55,357 bases of DNA from an uncultured Pelagibacteraceae bacterium (GTDB taxonomy: Bacteria > Pseudomonadota > Alphaproteobacteria > Pelagibacterales > Pelagibacteraceae), in assembly GCA_902596975.1 (NCBI GenBank), contig CACJWS010000008.1, forward strand, positions 1 to 55,357, in the 5' to 3' direction. A program made the position numbers and the translations under genes. Positions within the stretch are counted from its first letter, which is position 1; every line of letters starts with the position of its first letter. The notes under the pieces were generated by a model. That model was not told where the DNA came from, ran no database searches, and was given only the letters and a program-made list of their open reading frames with translations. Positions 23,403 through 35,077 of this stretch are shown here, piece by piece.

Positions 23403-25358
23403 ATGAAATATCCTGTTCTATTGCCTAATATATTTGATCATCCATTTACATATCTAAGTAATATTAAATTAAAACCAGGAGATTATGTAAAAGTACCTTT
23501 TGGTAAGAAAAATATTATTGGTGTAATTTGGGATATTTTTGAAGAAAAGAATAAGAAAGAATTTAAATTAAAATCTATAACTGAAAAAATTGAAATTGAA
23601 CCACTAAGTAAAAATACAATCAATTTTTTAAAGTGGTTTTCTAACTACAATCTTGTACCCCTAGGAATGTGTTTAAAACTACATTTGATTAATGACGAAA
23701 ATTTAAAAATAAAAAATGACAAAGATCTATTAAAATACGATATATCAAATGAAAAAAAAATTTATCAACTTTCTGAAGAACAAAACAACGCTTATAAAGA
23801 ATTATCAAAATATGATAGCGGCTTTAGAGTTCATTTACTTCAAGGAACAACAGGTTCAGGCAAAACAATAGTTTATTTTAAAGCTATTGAAAAAATTCTA
23901 AATATTGGATCACAGGCTCTAATTTTATTGCCCGAAATAGGGCTAACAAATGAATTTGAAAAAAAATTTAAATCTTATTTTGGATTCGAAGCTGCAGTTT
24001 GGCATTCAAAAATAAGTCCAAAAAAAAGAAAAATTATATGGAATGGTTTATCCTCAGGCAGAATAAAAGTAGCTATTGGAGCAAGATCATCTTTATTTCT
24101 ACCATTCAAAAAATTGGGTTTAATTACCGTAGATGAAGAACACGATCAATCTTACAAACAAGATGAAGGAATTATCTATAATGCTAGAGATATGGCAATA
24201 TCAAGAGCTAAACATGAAAATATTCCAATAAATTTAGTAACTGCAGTTCCATCAATCGAAACATATGAAAATATTAAAATTAAAAAATATAATTACTCAA
24301 GATTGCTTAATCGATATAAAGGTGCGAATTTGCCCAAACACCATGTTATAGATCTTTATCAAAATCAACTAGCGACCAAAAGTTCTATATCTCTCAAAAC
24401 TATTGAAAAAGTAAAAGAACATTTAAATAAAAAAGATCAAATTCTCTTCTTCATAAATAGAAGAGGTTTTGCGCCCTACGTTTTATGTAAAAAATGTTTA
24501 AATGTTTTTACATGCCCTAGGTGTTCTATAAATTTAGTATTTCACAAAAATAAAAAAATTCTTTTGTGTCATTACTGTGGATATAAATCAAAATTAAATA
24601 GAGATTGTAAAAAAGGAGATGTTTGTGAGTTTGTATTTAGTGGACCTGGAGTAGAAAAAATTGCGGAAGAGGTTAAAAACTTATTCCCTAATAAAAAAAC
24701 AATAATTTTTTCCAGCGACACAATGAATAAAGCATCTGGTAAAGATAAATTGGATAAAATTATATCTGGTGAAATAGATATTCTTGTAGGCACTCAATTA
24801 ATATCAAAAGGATTTCACTTTCCAAAATTGAATTGTATTGTTGTATTAGATATTGATTTAACTTCTCAAGGACACGATCTTAGGAGCACTGAAAAAAATT
24901 TACAACTTTACCACCAGTTATCAGGAAGAGCGGGCAGAACTGGCAAGCCAGCAAATATTTATTTCCAAACATATAATTTAAAACCAGAAGTTATAAATCA
25001 AATTACAAATGAAGATCCTTTTAAATTTTTAGAAAATGAATTAAATTTAAGAAAAAAGAATAATTTACCTCCCTACGAAAGATTTATCGCTTTAATTTTA
25101 TCTTCATCAAATGAAAAAAAATTAGATATAGATGCCGCAAAACTTAAAAATATTTTATCAAAGTCTATAGATGCAAAAATTTTAGGACCCGTAAACGCCC
25201 CAATATATAGAATTAATAGAAAATTCAGAAATAGACTATTAATAAGAGCAAAAAAAACATCTAGTATTCAGAAAAAATTGAAAGATGTATTGAAAGAATT
25301 TCAACTCTCCAAAGGAATGAAACTTTCAGTTGATGTTGACCCTATCAGCTTCAATTAG
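23403..25358 (+). CDS. priA: Primosomal protein N' (replication restart helicase)
   Basis: PriA reloads the replisome at collapsed forks. The 651-residue protein is shorter than the ~730 of E. coli. It has an N-terminal DNA-binding domain, Walker A GTTGSGKT (148-155), Walker B DEEH (244-247), a cysteine-rich zinc region (about 361-408) and C-terminal helicase motifs (GTQLISKGFHFP, HQLSGRAGRTGK). In the zinc region three CxxC pairs are clear, but the last is altered: after Cys402 the expected Cys405 is Gly and a Cys occurs at 408 instead. It sits between lpdA and the atp operon, the common alphaproteobacterial position. The call is secure. Confidence 0.95.
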   Translation: MKYPVLLPNIFDHPFTYLSNIKLKPGDYVKVPFGKKNIIGVIWDIFEEKNKKEFKLKSITEKIEIEPLSKNTINFLKWFSNYNLVPLGMCLKLHLINDENLKIKNDKDLLKYDISNEKKIYQLSEEQNNAYKELSKYDSGFRVHLLQGTTGSGKTIVYFKAIEKILNIGSQALILLPEIGLTNEFEKKFKSYFGFEAAVWHSKISPKKRKIIWNGLSSGRIKVAIGARSSLFLPFKKLGLITVDEEHDQSYKQDEGIIYNARDMAISRAKHENIPINLVTAVPSIETYENIKIKKYNYSRLLNRYKGANLPKHHVIDLYQNQLATKSSISLKTIEKVKEHLNKKDQILFFINRRGFAPYVLCKKCLNVFTCPRCSINLVFHKNKKILLCHYCGYKSKLNRDCKKGDVCEFVFSGPGVEKIAEEVKNLFPNKKTIIFSSDTMNKASGKDKLDKIISGEIDILVGTQLISKGFHFPKLNCIVVLDIDLTSQGHDLRSTEKNLQLYHQLSGRAGRTGKPANIYFQTYNLKPEVINQITNEDPFKFLENELNLRKKNNLPPYERFIALILSSSNEKKLDIDAAKLKNILSKSIDAKILGPVNAPIYRINRKFRNRLLIRAKKTSSIQKKLKDVLKEFQLSKGMKLSVDVDPISFN

Positions 25359-25378
25359 CCCGTTAAATCTTACCATTT

Positions 25379-25408
25379 TTTACAATCTGAGCCTTGAAGA
25401 CTGATAAT
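25379..25408 (+). promoter_or_regulatory. Probable sigma-70 promoter of the atpHAGDC operon
   Basis: In the 102-base gap between priA and atpH there is TTTACA (25379-25384), an 18-base spacer, then GATAAT (25403-25408), each 5 of 6 to the sigma-70 consensus. The inferred transcription start near 25415 gives a leader of about 45 bases ending in a GAGAG-type ribosome site ahead of the TTG start. This is a consensus match only. Confidence 0.6.
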
Positions 25409-25460
25409 TCGTATGTTATCTAAGCAAAATTTTAAACATCTTCACAATTGAGAGTATAAA

Positions 25461-26015
25461 TTGAGCGAAAAAAAAATATCAATAACTTCTAATAACAGTT
25501 ACGCGCAAGCATTATTTGAGCTGGCTAATGAAGATAAATCTATAGCAAAAGTAGAGGAACAAGTCGTTTCAATAATAAGACTCATAAATGAGAGTGAAGA
25601 ATTTAGATATTTAATTAAAAACCCCACGACAAGCATTGAGGATTTAACTAGAGTTATTGAAACAATTGCTGAAAAAAACAGTTTTGATAATCTTTTAAAA
25701 AGATTTCTGGTTTTTTTAATACAAAAAAGAAGATTTTTTTATTTAGAAAAAATTTTAAGTGATTTTATAGAGGTATGTTCGAAAGCTAGAGGCGAGATAA
25801 AAGCAGAGCTTTTTTCAGCTAAAGAACTTAATGAAACAGATATTTCTAAAATTAAAGAAGAGTTATCTCAAAACTTTGGAGCAAAGATACAATTAAATTA
25901 TAAATTTGACCCAAGTTTAATTGGTGGTTTGGTATTAAAAGTAGGAAGCACGATGGTAGATAATTCTATTAAAAATAAACTGCAACAAATTCAAAAACAA
26001 ATGATAGAGGCATAA
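25461..26015 (+). CDS. atpH: ATP synthase F1 delta subunit
   Basis: The delta subunit links F1 to the peripheral stalk of ATP synthase. The 184-residue protein shows the family pattern: SYAQALFELANEDKSIAKVEEQV at the N-terminus and the C-terminal KIQLNYKFDPSLIGGLVLKVGSTMVDNSIKNKL, split here by reading position only. The start codon is TTG (25461), with GAGAG 6-10 bases upstream; no in-frame ATG offers a complete N-terminal helix. It abuts atpA. The order delta-alpha-gamma-beta-epsilon without the F0 genes is normal for alphaproteobacteria. Confidence 0.95.
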   Translation: MSEKKISITSNNSYAQALFELANEDKSIAKVEEQVVSIIRLINESEEFRYLIKNPTTSIEDLTRVIETIAEKNSFDNLLKRFLVFLIQKRRFFYLEKILSDFIEVCSKARGEIKAELFSAKELNETDISKIKEELSQNFGAKIQLNYKFDPSLIGGLVLKVGSTMVDNSIKNKLQQIQKQMIEA

Positions 26016-27536
26016 ATGGAAATAAATCCTTCAGAAGTAACAAAAATACTAAAAGAACAGATAAAAAAACTTGGCGATAGAGCTGAAGTTTCAGAGGTCG
26101 GACAAGTATTGTCTGTTGGAGATGGAATTGCAAGAATTTACGGCTTGGACAATGTTCAAGCAGGAGAAATGGTTGAGTTTTCTGATGGCTCTAAAGGAAT
26201 GGCATTAAACTTAGAGAGCGACAACGTTGGTGTTGTTATATTTGGTGATGATAGAGAAATTAAAGAGGGAGATACTGTAAAAAGAACTGGTGCGATTGTT
26301 GATGTACCAGTTGGAAAACAACTTTTAGGAAGAGTTGTTGATGGATTAGGAAATCCAATTGATGGAAAAGGAGCTTTAGATAAAAGTTTAGAGAGAAAAA
26401 GAGTTGAAGTTAAAGCGCCAGGAATTATTCCACGACAATCTGTTGGTGAACCAATGCAAACAGGTTTAAAAGCAATTGATAGCTTAATTCCTGTTGGAAG
26501 AGGGCAAAGGGAACTTATAATTGGGGATCGTCAAACAGGTAAAACTGCAGTAGCTATCGATACAATTATAAATCAAAAGAAAATTAATGAGTCAGACGAT
26601 GAAAGTAAAAAACTTTATTGTATATATGTTGCAATTGGACAAAAAAGATCAACGGTTGCTCAGATTGTAAAAACTTTAGAAGATGCTGGCGCAATGGAAT
26701 ATACGACTATAGTTTCCGCAACAGCCTCAGACTCTGCGCCTCTTCAGTTTTTAGCTCCTTATACAGGATGTACTATGGGAGAATATTTTAGAGATAATGG
26801 AATGCATGCTTTAATTATTTACGATGATTTATCAAAGCAAGCAGTTGCATATAGACAAATGTCATTATTATTAAGAAGACCACCGGGACGTGAAGCATAC
26901 CCAGGTGATGTGTTTTATTTACATAGTAGATTATTAGAAAGGGCTGCTAAGTTAAGTGATGAAAACGGTGGAGGTTCTTTGACTGCGCTACCAATTATTG
27001 AAACACAAGCAGGTGATGTTTCTGCATATATTCCAACAAATGTAATATCTATTACAGATGGGCAAATATTTTTAGAAACTGAACTATTCAATCAAGGAAT
27101 TAGACCAGCAGTAAACGTTGGATTATCCGTATCTAGAGTTGGATCAGCTGCACAAACTAAAGCTATGAAATCTGTGGCTGGATCAATTAAATTAGAGTTA
27201 GCTCAATACAGAGAAATGGCAGCTTTTGCTCAATTTGGATCTGATTTAGATGCATCTACACAGAAACTTTTAAATAGAGGTTCGAAGTTAACTGAACTTT
27301 TAAAACAAGGACAGTATTCTCCCATGACAGTTGCAGAACAAGTTATATCAATTTTCTGTGGTGTAAAAGGTTATTTGGATGATATTGAACTTAAAGATGT
27401 AGCCGACTTTGAAAATAAAGTTCTGCAAAAGTGTAAATCTGATAAACCAGAGATTATGGAGTCTATAGCCAAAACTGGAAAGATTGAGGAAGACATTGAA
27501 AAACAATTAGTAGAATTAATTAAAGGAATTAAATAA
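26016..27536 (+). CDS. atpA: ATP synthase F1 alpha subunit
   Basis: This is the non-catalytic nucleotide-binding subunit of the F1 hexamer, 506 residues. Visible features are the Walker [10 protein letters not shown] (about 170-178), the [29 protein letters not shown] segment seen as [19 protein letters not shown], the SRVGSAAQ region, and the N-terminal stalk-binding helix [15 protein letters not shown]. It directly follows atpH and lies 6 bases before atpG. Confidence 0.98.
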   Translation: MEINPSEVTKILKEQIKKLGDRAEVSEVGQVLSVGDGIARIYGLDNVQAGEMVEFSDGSKGMALNLESDNVGVVIFGDDREIKEGDTVKRTGAIVDVPVGKQLLGRVVDGLGNPIDGKGALDKSLERKRVEVKAPGIIPRQSVGEPMQTGLKAIDSLIPVGRGQRELIIGDRQTGKTAVAIDTIINQKKINESDDESKKLYCIYVAIGQKRSTVAQIVKTLEDAGAMEYTTIVSATASDSAPLQFLAPYTGCTMGEYFRDNGMHALIIYDDLSKQAVAYRQMSLLLRRPPGREAYPGDVFYLHSRLLERAAKLSDENGGGSLTALPIIETQAGDVSAYIPTNVISITDGQIFLETELFNQGIRPAVNVGLSVSRVGSAAQTKAMKSVAGSIKLELAQYREMAAFAQFGSDLDASTQKLLNRGSKLTELLKQGQYSPMTVAEQVISIFCGVKGYLDDIELKDVADFENKVLQKCKSDKPEIMESIAKTGKIEEDIEKQLVELIKGIK

Positions 27537-27542
27537 TTATAA

Positions 27543-29847
<2,305 letters not shown>

Positions 29848-29848
<1 letters not shown>

Positions 29849-30246
29849 TGAGTAATCTTTTTAATATAGATATTGTTAATCCAGAACAATCTTTTCTTTC
29901 TAAAGACAATGTATTTGAGGTTGTAATACCTGCTGTAGAAGGAGAGATTGGTATTCTTAAAGACCATATTCCAATTATCTCTTTTTTAAAACCAGGTATA
30001 ATTAGAGTATTCTCTGAGTCTGAGGAACAAAGTTTCTATGTTGAGGATGGTATTGTCGAATTTAAAGATAATACATTATCTGTATTAACTAGTTCAATTT
30101 TTGATTTAAAAAATGCTGATAAAAATTTTGTATCTGAGTCGATAAGCAGTGCTGAAGCAGAATTATCAAAAGATAATATCGATGATCAAAAAAGATTTCT
30201 TTTAAATCACAAAGTCGAAGTTCTAAAATCTATAAGTATTAATTAA
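29848..30246 (+). CDS. atpC: ATP synthase F1 epsilon subunit
   Basis: Epsilon caps the rotor and regulates ATP hydrolysis. The 132-residue protein has the beta-sandwich pattern FNIDIVNPEQSFLSKDNVFEVVIPAVEGEIGIL and a C-terminal helical part with EAELSKDN. It shares one base with atpD. Its 3' end overlaps the convergent rppH gene by 8 bases, so no separate terminator can lie between the operon and its neighbour. Confidence 0.95.
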
Positions 30247-30715
30247 CTACTTTTTCTAATTCTTTTTGAATTTCTTGGTAAACATGAAGTTTAAAATCTA
30301 CAACTTTAGTTGTTAAATCTTTAATATCTATCCATTTCCAATCTAGAAATTCAGGATGTTTAGTTTTAATGTTAATCTCATTTTCCTCTCCATTAAACTT
30401 TACAATAAACCACTTTTGCTTTTGGCCTTTATATTTTCCTTTCCAAATAATTCCTAGAAGGCGATCAGGAAGATCGTAAGTTGTGTATTTGCTTATTTCT
30501 TTAACTAGTTCTACTGACTTTATGCTTGTTTCTTCTTTAAGTTCCCTTAACGCTGCATCAAAATAATTTTCACCTTCATCAATACCGCCCTGAGGCATCT
30601 GCCAAAAATCAGCAGGATTATCAATTCTTTTTGCCACAAATATCTTATTTTCTTTATTTAAGACTGCAATACCAACACCATTTCTTAATGGGAGGTTTTG
30701 AAATTTTTCTTTCAT
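30239..30715 (-). CDS. rppH: RNA pyrophosphohydrolase (Nudix)
   Basis: RppH removes pyrophosphate from 5'-triphosphorylated RNA, starting RNase E-dependent mRNA decay. The 158-residue protein starts LRNGVGIAVLNKENKIFVAKR and carries the Nudix box GGIDEGENYFDAALRELKEE, preceded by WQMPQGG, the RppH hallmark. It is last in the - strand run obgE-proB-proA-nadD-rsfS-ctpA-rppH, 2 bases after ctpA. Its end overlaps the convergent atpC by 8 bases. Confidence 0.93.
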   Translation of the reverse strand: MKEKFQNLPLRNGVGIAVLNKENKIFVAKRIDNPADFWQMPQGGIDEGENYFDAALRELKEETSIKSVELVKEISKYTTYDLPDRLLGIIWKGKYKGQKQKWFIVKFNGEENEINIKTKHPEFLDWKWIDIKDLTTKVVDFKLHVYQEIQKELEKVVN

Positions 30716-30717
30716 TC

Positions 30718-31851
30718 TTAACCATTTAATAATTTAAGTGCAAATTCCAACTGGTTATCGGTATCTGTATTTATTCTAAATTCATCTGAACCTTCAGCAA
30801 TAACTATATCTGGATTTACACCTACTCTTGAAATCGATTTACCTGATGGGAGATAATATTTAGAAACAGTAAGTCTTATGGCACCTTCATTTTCTAAAGG
30901 AATAATTGACTGGACTGACCCTTTTCCATATGTACTCTCTCCTACTAATATTGCTCTTTTGTGATCTTGTAGTGCTCCTGCAACAATTTCAGATGCTGAT
31001 GCAGACCCATAATTAATCAAAATAACCATTGTTTCTCCGTCAATAATATCTCCTTTTTTTGCAAACCATTTTCTATTTTCATACTTTCTTTTACTTTTTG
31101 TTGAAACTATTTCTCCATTTTCTAAAAAATAATCTGAAATTTTTATTGCTTGAGATAACAATCCACCAGGATTGTTTCTTAAATCTAATATGTAATTTTT
31201 AATTTTCTTATTTTTCTTAAATTCTTTGATTTTATTTTTTATTTGTTTACTACTATTCTCATTGAATGATGTTAATCTTATATAACCTGTCTGATCATCT
31301 TTTATTTCAGACTTTACAGATGCAACTTGTATAATTTCTCTTGTAATTGTAAATATAAGAGCTTTTCTTTCTCCCCTTCTTCTTACAGTAATTTCGATAT
31401 CAGATCCAACTGGGCCTCTCATTAATTCTACAGCTTCAGAAAGAGTTTTTCCTTGAACTTGAACATCATCAATTTTAACAATGTAATCTCCAGCTTTAAC
31501 GCCAACCTCCTCAGCTGGTGAATTATCAATTGGAGAAATTACTTTTACGACACCAGCCTCCATACTGACTTCAATGCCCAATCCTCCAAATTCTCCGCTA
31601 GTCTCAGTTTGCATATTTTTAAACGAGTCCGGAGACATATATGCTGAATAGGGATCCAGAGATTGCAAAACACCGTTTATAGCAGCATCCATTGCTGCAC
31701 TTTGATTTACTTCATCAACATATTCTTTATTAATTTTATCTAAGACTTCGCTGAATAAATCAATTTTTTTGTAAATATCGTTTTCATTACTCAAAATTGG
31801 ATTTGTAAATATGAAAAAAAATAATGAAGCTATAAAGTATACTTTTTTCAT
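30718..31851 (-). CDS. ctpA: Periplasmic C-terminal processing protease (S41)
   Basis: This is a tail-specific protease of the envelope, 377 residues. It has an N-terminal signal peptide (1-21, hydrophobic FIASLFFFIFTNPILS), a PDZ domain at about 85-165 (GLGIEVSMEAGVVKVISP), and an S41 catalytic domain with Ser285 in GSASASEIV, Asp296 and Lys310 in GKGSVQ, matching the spacing of the Ser-Asp-Lys set of E. coli Tsp. The start overlaps the rsfS stop by 4 bases (ATGA). In many alphaproteobacteria a murein hydrolase activator and rlmH lie between rsfS and ctpA; they are absent here. Confidence 0.94.
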   Translation of the reverse strand: MKKVYFIASLFFFIFTNPILSNENDIYKKIDLFSEVLDKINKEYVDEVNQSAAMDAAINGVLQSLDPYSAYMSPDSFKNMQTETSGEFGGLGIEVSMEAGVVKVISPIDNSPAEEVGVKAGDYIVKIDDVQVQGKTLSEAVELMRGPVGSDIEITVRRRGERKALIFTITREIIQVASVKSEIKDDQTGYIRLTSFNENSSKQIKNKIKEFKKNKKIKNYILDLRNNPGGLLSQAIKISDYFLENGEIVSTKSKRKYENRKWFAKKGDIIDGETMVILINYGSASASEIVAGALQDHKRAILVGESTYGKGSVQSIIPLENEGAIRLTVSKYYLPSGKSISRVGVNPDIVIAEGSDEFRINTDTDNQLEFALKLLNG

Positions 31852-32198
31852 ATGATCAGTTTTTCTTTAGGAATTAATTCTGACCACATTTTTTCTAATT
31901 CGTAAAATTTTCTTTTTTCAGGATTAAAAATATGAACTATTAAGTCTATTCCATCTACAAGTTTCCAATCATTGCTATCCTTTCCTTCAATTTTACAATT
32001 ATTCACACCATTAATTTTTAATTTTTCAAAAACTTGTTCAGATAAAGCTTGAATATGTCTTGATGATGTACCACTAGCTATAATCATGAAGTCTGCAACT
32101 GATGACTTTCCTTCGAGATCTATTGAAACTATGTCTAAGGCTTTATTAATATCAAGCGTTTTGATTATTTCATCTTTAAGAGCTGATATTTTTTCCAT
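31848..32198 (-). CDS. rsfS: Ribosome silencing factor
   Basis: RsfS (Iojap) binds L14 and blocks joining of ribosomal subunits under nutrient limitation. The 116-residue protein has the typical KALDIVSIDLEGKSSVADFMIIASG and SSRHIQALSEQVFEKLK, followed by DWKLVDGIDLIVHIFNPEKRKFYELEKMW written here in part. It lies 17 bases after nadD, the usual partner, and overlaps ctpA by 4 bases. Confidence 0.95.
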   Translation of the reverse strand: MEKISALKDEIIKTLDINKALDIVSIDLEGKSSVADFMIIASGTSSRHIQALSEQVFEKLKINGVNNCKIEGKDSNDWKLVDGIDLIVHIFNPEKRKFYELEKMWSELIPKEKLII

Positions 32199-32215
32199 TA
32201 ATTAATTTAAGAGTA

Positions 32216-32758
32216 TCAAATTTTTCTTAATTGAGAAGATGAAATATTGACTTTATTAAACTTTATAAATTCAACTGCTTTTTTATTATATTTCCTAAAT
32301 GATTTAGATCTAAAAGCCTTTGATTTGTATCCATTTCGATCAAATACCAATATTTTGCACATTTTAGTTATTGAATTGTACCCTTTCCATTTATGAAAAT
32401 TTATTAGGTTATCTGCCCCCATTAAAAAAAATATTTCTGAATGTTTAAATTTTTTTTTTAAATATTTGATTAAATCTACTGTACGATTAGATTTTATTAT
32501 TTCTTCAAAACATTTAACTTTTATAAATTTATTATTTTTATTAATTTTTTTTGCATAAGCTGTTCTTTTATATAGATCATTTGGATTACTTTTTTTAAAT
32601 GGATTTTGTTTTGTTATAGCCCATATAACTTGGCTCAAATTATAATTTTTTTTTGCTAATTTAGAAATTCTTACATGACCAACATGCGCTGGATCAAATG
32701 ATCCACCGAGTACACCAATCTTTTTATTTTCTAATTTGCCCTGAACCATAAACTTCAT
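32216..32758 (-). CDS. nadD: Nicotinate-nucleotide adenylyltransferase
   Basis: NadD adenylates nicotinate mononucleotide in NAD synthesis. The 180-residue protein has the nucleotidyltransferase motif GVLGGSFDPAHVGHV (about 15-29), FFLMGADNL in the middle, and the C-terminal ISSSQLRK (about 172-179). The start drawn here (ATG at 32758) overlaps the end of proA by 35 bases; an in-frame ATG three codons later is equally possible, since neither has a clear ribosome site. The gene stops soon after the ISSS motif, shorter than most NadD proteins. Confidence 0.92.
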   Translation of the reverse strand: MKFMVQGKLENKKIGVLGGSFDPAHVGHVRISKLAKKNYNLSQVIWAITKQNPFKKSNPNDLYKRTAYAKKINKNNKFIKVKCFEEIIKSNRTVDLIKYLKKKFKHSEIFFLMGADNLINFHKWKGYNSITKMCKILVFDRNGYKSKAFRSKSFRKYNKKAVEFIKFNKVNISSSQLRKI

Positions 32759-33971
32759 ATTTATAACTTACTAACTGATTTAGACCGACAGGACCTCTTG
32801 GTGGCAAGGTGTTTGTTGAAATTCCAACCTCTCCACCAAAACCAAATTCTCCTCCGTCAGCAAATTGTGTTGATGAATTTTGAATAGCAATAGAGCTTTT
32901 TACATTTTTAATAAAGAATTTTGCTGTATTTTTGTTTTTGGTTACTATTGCATCTGTATGCATAGTTCCATATTTGTTGATATGGGCAACTGCTTCTTTG
33001 ACATTATTCACTAATTTAACTGAAATAATCGGTGAAAGATGTTCTTTTGACCAAGTATTATTATTTGCAGGATATGTTTTGCCTTTAAATAATTTACTTA
33101 TTTTTTTATCTGCTAAAATTTTACAACCGCTTTTAGCTAGTGAATTTAAAATTAAATTTACTGATTTTGATTTACTTTTATGTATTAAGAGAGTTTCAGT
33201 TGCACCACATATACTAGTATTTCTCAACTTAGCATTTAATACTATTTTGTTTGCCATACTATCTTCTGCTTCTTTATCAATATATGTATGACAAATTCCT
33301 TCCAAATGACCAATAACTGGCACCTTTGAAAGTTGTTTAACTTTTTTTACTAAATTTTTTCCGCCTCGTGGTATTACAACATCAATGGAGTTTTCCATTT
33401 TTGATAATAAATAATCTACGAGTTTTCTGCTTTTATTGTTTATAAACTGGACGTAATTTTCGTTTACTTTATTTTTTTTTAGAGCTTTCCTAAATAAATT
33501 TACTAAAATTTTATTACTATTGTAGGCTTCGGAACCACCTCTTAATATAACAGCATTTCCAGATTTAAAACATAGTGCTGATACATCCGATGTAACATTG
33601 GGTCTACTCTCAAATATTACACCTATAACTCCTATTGGTATTGTAACCCTTCTAATTTGAAGTCCATTTGGCCTTTTCCATTTGGAAGTTACTTGATCTA
33701 TAGGATCTTTAAAAGAAGTAATAGTTTTAACAGAGTCAATTATACTTTTTAATTTATTATTACTAAGAGTAAGTCTTTGAATTAAGTTTTCTTTTAATTT
33801 TTTTCCTCTTGCATAAAAAATATCTTTCTTATTTTCGCTAATAATTTTATTCTTATTAATCTCAATTAATTTTACAAAATCTTTTAAAACTTTATTCTTT
33901 TTTTTTGGACTAATACTTGAATTCAAAGCTTTTCTAGAATTCAATCCAATTTTTTTAAGTAGTTTACTCAT
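32724..33971 (-). CDS. proA: Gamma-glutamyl phosphate reductase
   Basis: ProA reduces gamma-glutamyl phosphate to glutamate semialdehyde in proline synthesis. The 415-residue aldehyde-dehydrogenase-fold protein has IPIGVIGVIFESRPNVTSD, RGGSEAYNSN, IPRGGKNLV, the catalytic Cys in NTSICGATETLL, and the C-terminal FGFGGEVGISTNTLPPRGPVG segment. Its start shares one base with the proB stop, so the two are coupled. The 3' end overlaps nadD. Confidence 0.96.
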   Translation of the reverse strand: MSKLLKKIGLNSRKALNSSISPKKKNKVLKDFVKLIEINKNKIISENKKDIFYARGKKLKENLIQRLTLSNNKLKSIIDSVKTITSFKDPIDQVTSKWKRPNGLQIRRVTIPIGVIGVIFESRPNVTSDVSALCFKSGNAVILRGGSEAYNSNKILVNLFRKALKKNKVNENYVQFINNKSRKLVDYLLSKMENSIDVVIPRGGKNLVKKVKQLSKVPVIGHLEGICHTYIDKEAEDSMANKIVLNAKLRNTSICGATETLLIHKSKSKSVNLILNSLAKSGCKILADKKISKLFKGKTYPANNNTWSKEHLSPIISVKLVNNVKEAVAHINKYGTMHTDAIVTKNKNTAKFFIKNVKSSIAIQNSSTQFADGGEFGFGGEVGISTNTLPPRGPVGLNQLVSYKYEVYGSGQIRK

Positions 33972-35077
33972 TAAATTTTAACCATATCATCTTTATGTAT
34001 AACTTCAGACTTTGTAACATAGCCTAAAAGATTACTAATTTTGTTAGAATGTTCTCCTTTTATTTTAGATATCTCATCAGATGTAAAACTGCTCAACCCT
34101 CTAGCAAATTCTTTGTTATTTTTATCCAAAATTCTAACATGATCACCTTTAACAAATTTTCCTGAAACTTTTCTAATACCTGCAGCTAATAAACTTTTTC
34201 CATTTTTTAAAGCATTTAAAGCACCATCATCTATAATAATTTCTCCTTTTGGAGATATAGAGCTAATTATCCATTTTTTTCTTGCATCTAATTTAGATAC
34301 TTTTGGCAAAAACCATGTCCCAGATTTATGTTCCAGTATATTTTTAATTGGTCTTTTAATTAAACCATTTGCAATAGCCATATAGCAACCCGAGACTTGA
34401 CATACTTTTGCAGCATCAATTTTCGTTTTCATTCCACCAGTACCATACTCACTTGTGCTTTTACTTGAAAAATTTTCAATTTTAGAATCAATATTTTTTA
34501 TTTCTTTAATCAATTTAGCATTTTTATGAATTTTTGGGTTTTTAGAATACAATCCATCAACATCAGACAATAATATTAAACAATCTGCACCTGATATTTG
34601 TGCAACTCTTGATGCTAATCTGTCATTATCTCCGTATTTAATTTCAGAAGTTGCAATACTATCATTTTCATTAACAACAGGTACAAAATTAAGCTCAAAT
34701 AAGTTTTCGAAAGTTCTTTTAGCATTTATAGCTCTTCTTCTTTGTTCAGTATCTTCTAAAGTAATTAAAATTTGAGAAATATTTATTTTATTTGAGCTAA
34801 ATGTCTTTTTAAAAAGATTCATTAATTCTATTTGTCCAATTGATGCAACAGCTTGACTTTTATCAAGCTTTAAAGTTTTTTTATTTAATTGTAATTTTTT
34901 ACACCCTAAAGCAATTGCTCCAGAACTCACTATAACAATGTTTTTTTTAAGTTTTTGTAACTCTTTAATATCTTTAGCAAATTCCAAAAGCCATTTTTCT
35001 CTAATAATTTTATTGTCATTTATTAATAAAGATGAACCTATTTTTATTACTACAGTTTTGGAGTCCTTAAGATACAT
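33971..35077 (-). CDS. proB: Glutamate 5-kinase
   Basis: ProB phosphorylates glutamate, the first and usually feedback-controlled step of proline synthesis. The 368-residue protein has an amino-acid kinase domain (1-~260; VVIKIGSSLLI, IVSSGAIALGCKKL, NENDSIATSEIKYGDNDRL, GTGGMKTKIDAA) and a C-terminal PUA domain (~280-360; GEIIIDDGALNALKNGKSLL). It overlaps the end of obgE by 11 bases and proA by 1. Confidence 0.96.
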   Translation of the reverse strand: MYLKDSKTVVIKIGSSLLINDNKIIREKWLLEFAKDIKELQKLKKNIVIVSSGAIALGCKKLQLNKKTLKLDKSQAVASIGQIELMNLFKKTFSSNKINISQILITLEDTEQRRRAINAKRTFENLFELNFVPVVNENDSIATSEIKYGDNDRLASRVAQISGADCLILLSDVDGLYSKNPKIHKNAKLIKEIKNIDSKIENFSSKSTSEYGTGGMKTKIDAAKVCQVSGCYMAIANGLIKRPIKNILEHKSGTWFLPKVSKLDARKKWIISSISPKGEIIIDDGALNALKNGKSLLAAGIRKVSGKFVKGDHVRILDKNNKEFARGLSSFTSDEISKIKGEHSNKISNLLGYVTKSEVIHKDDMVKI

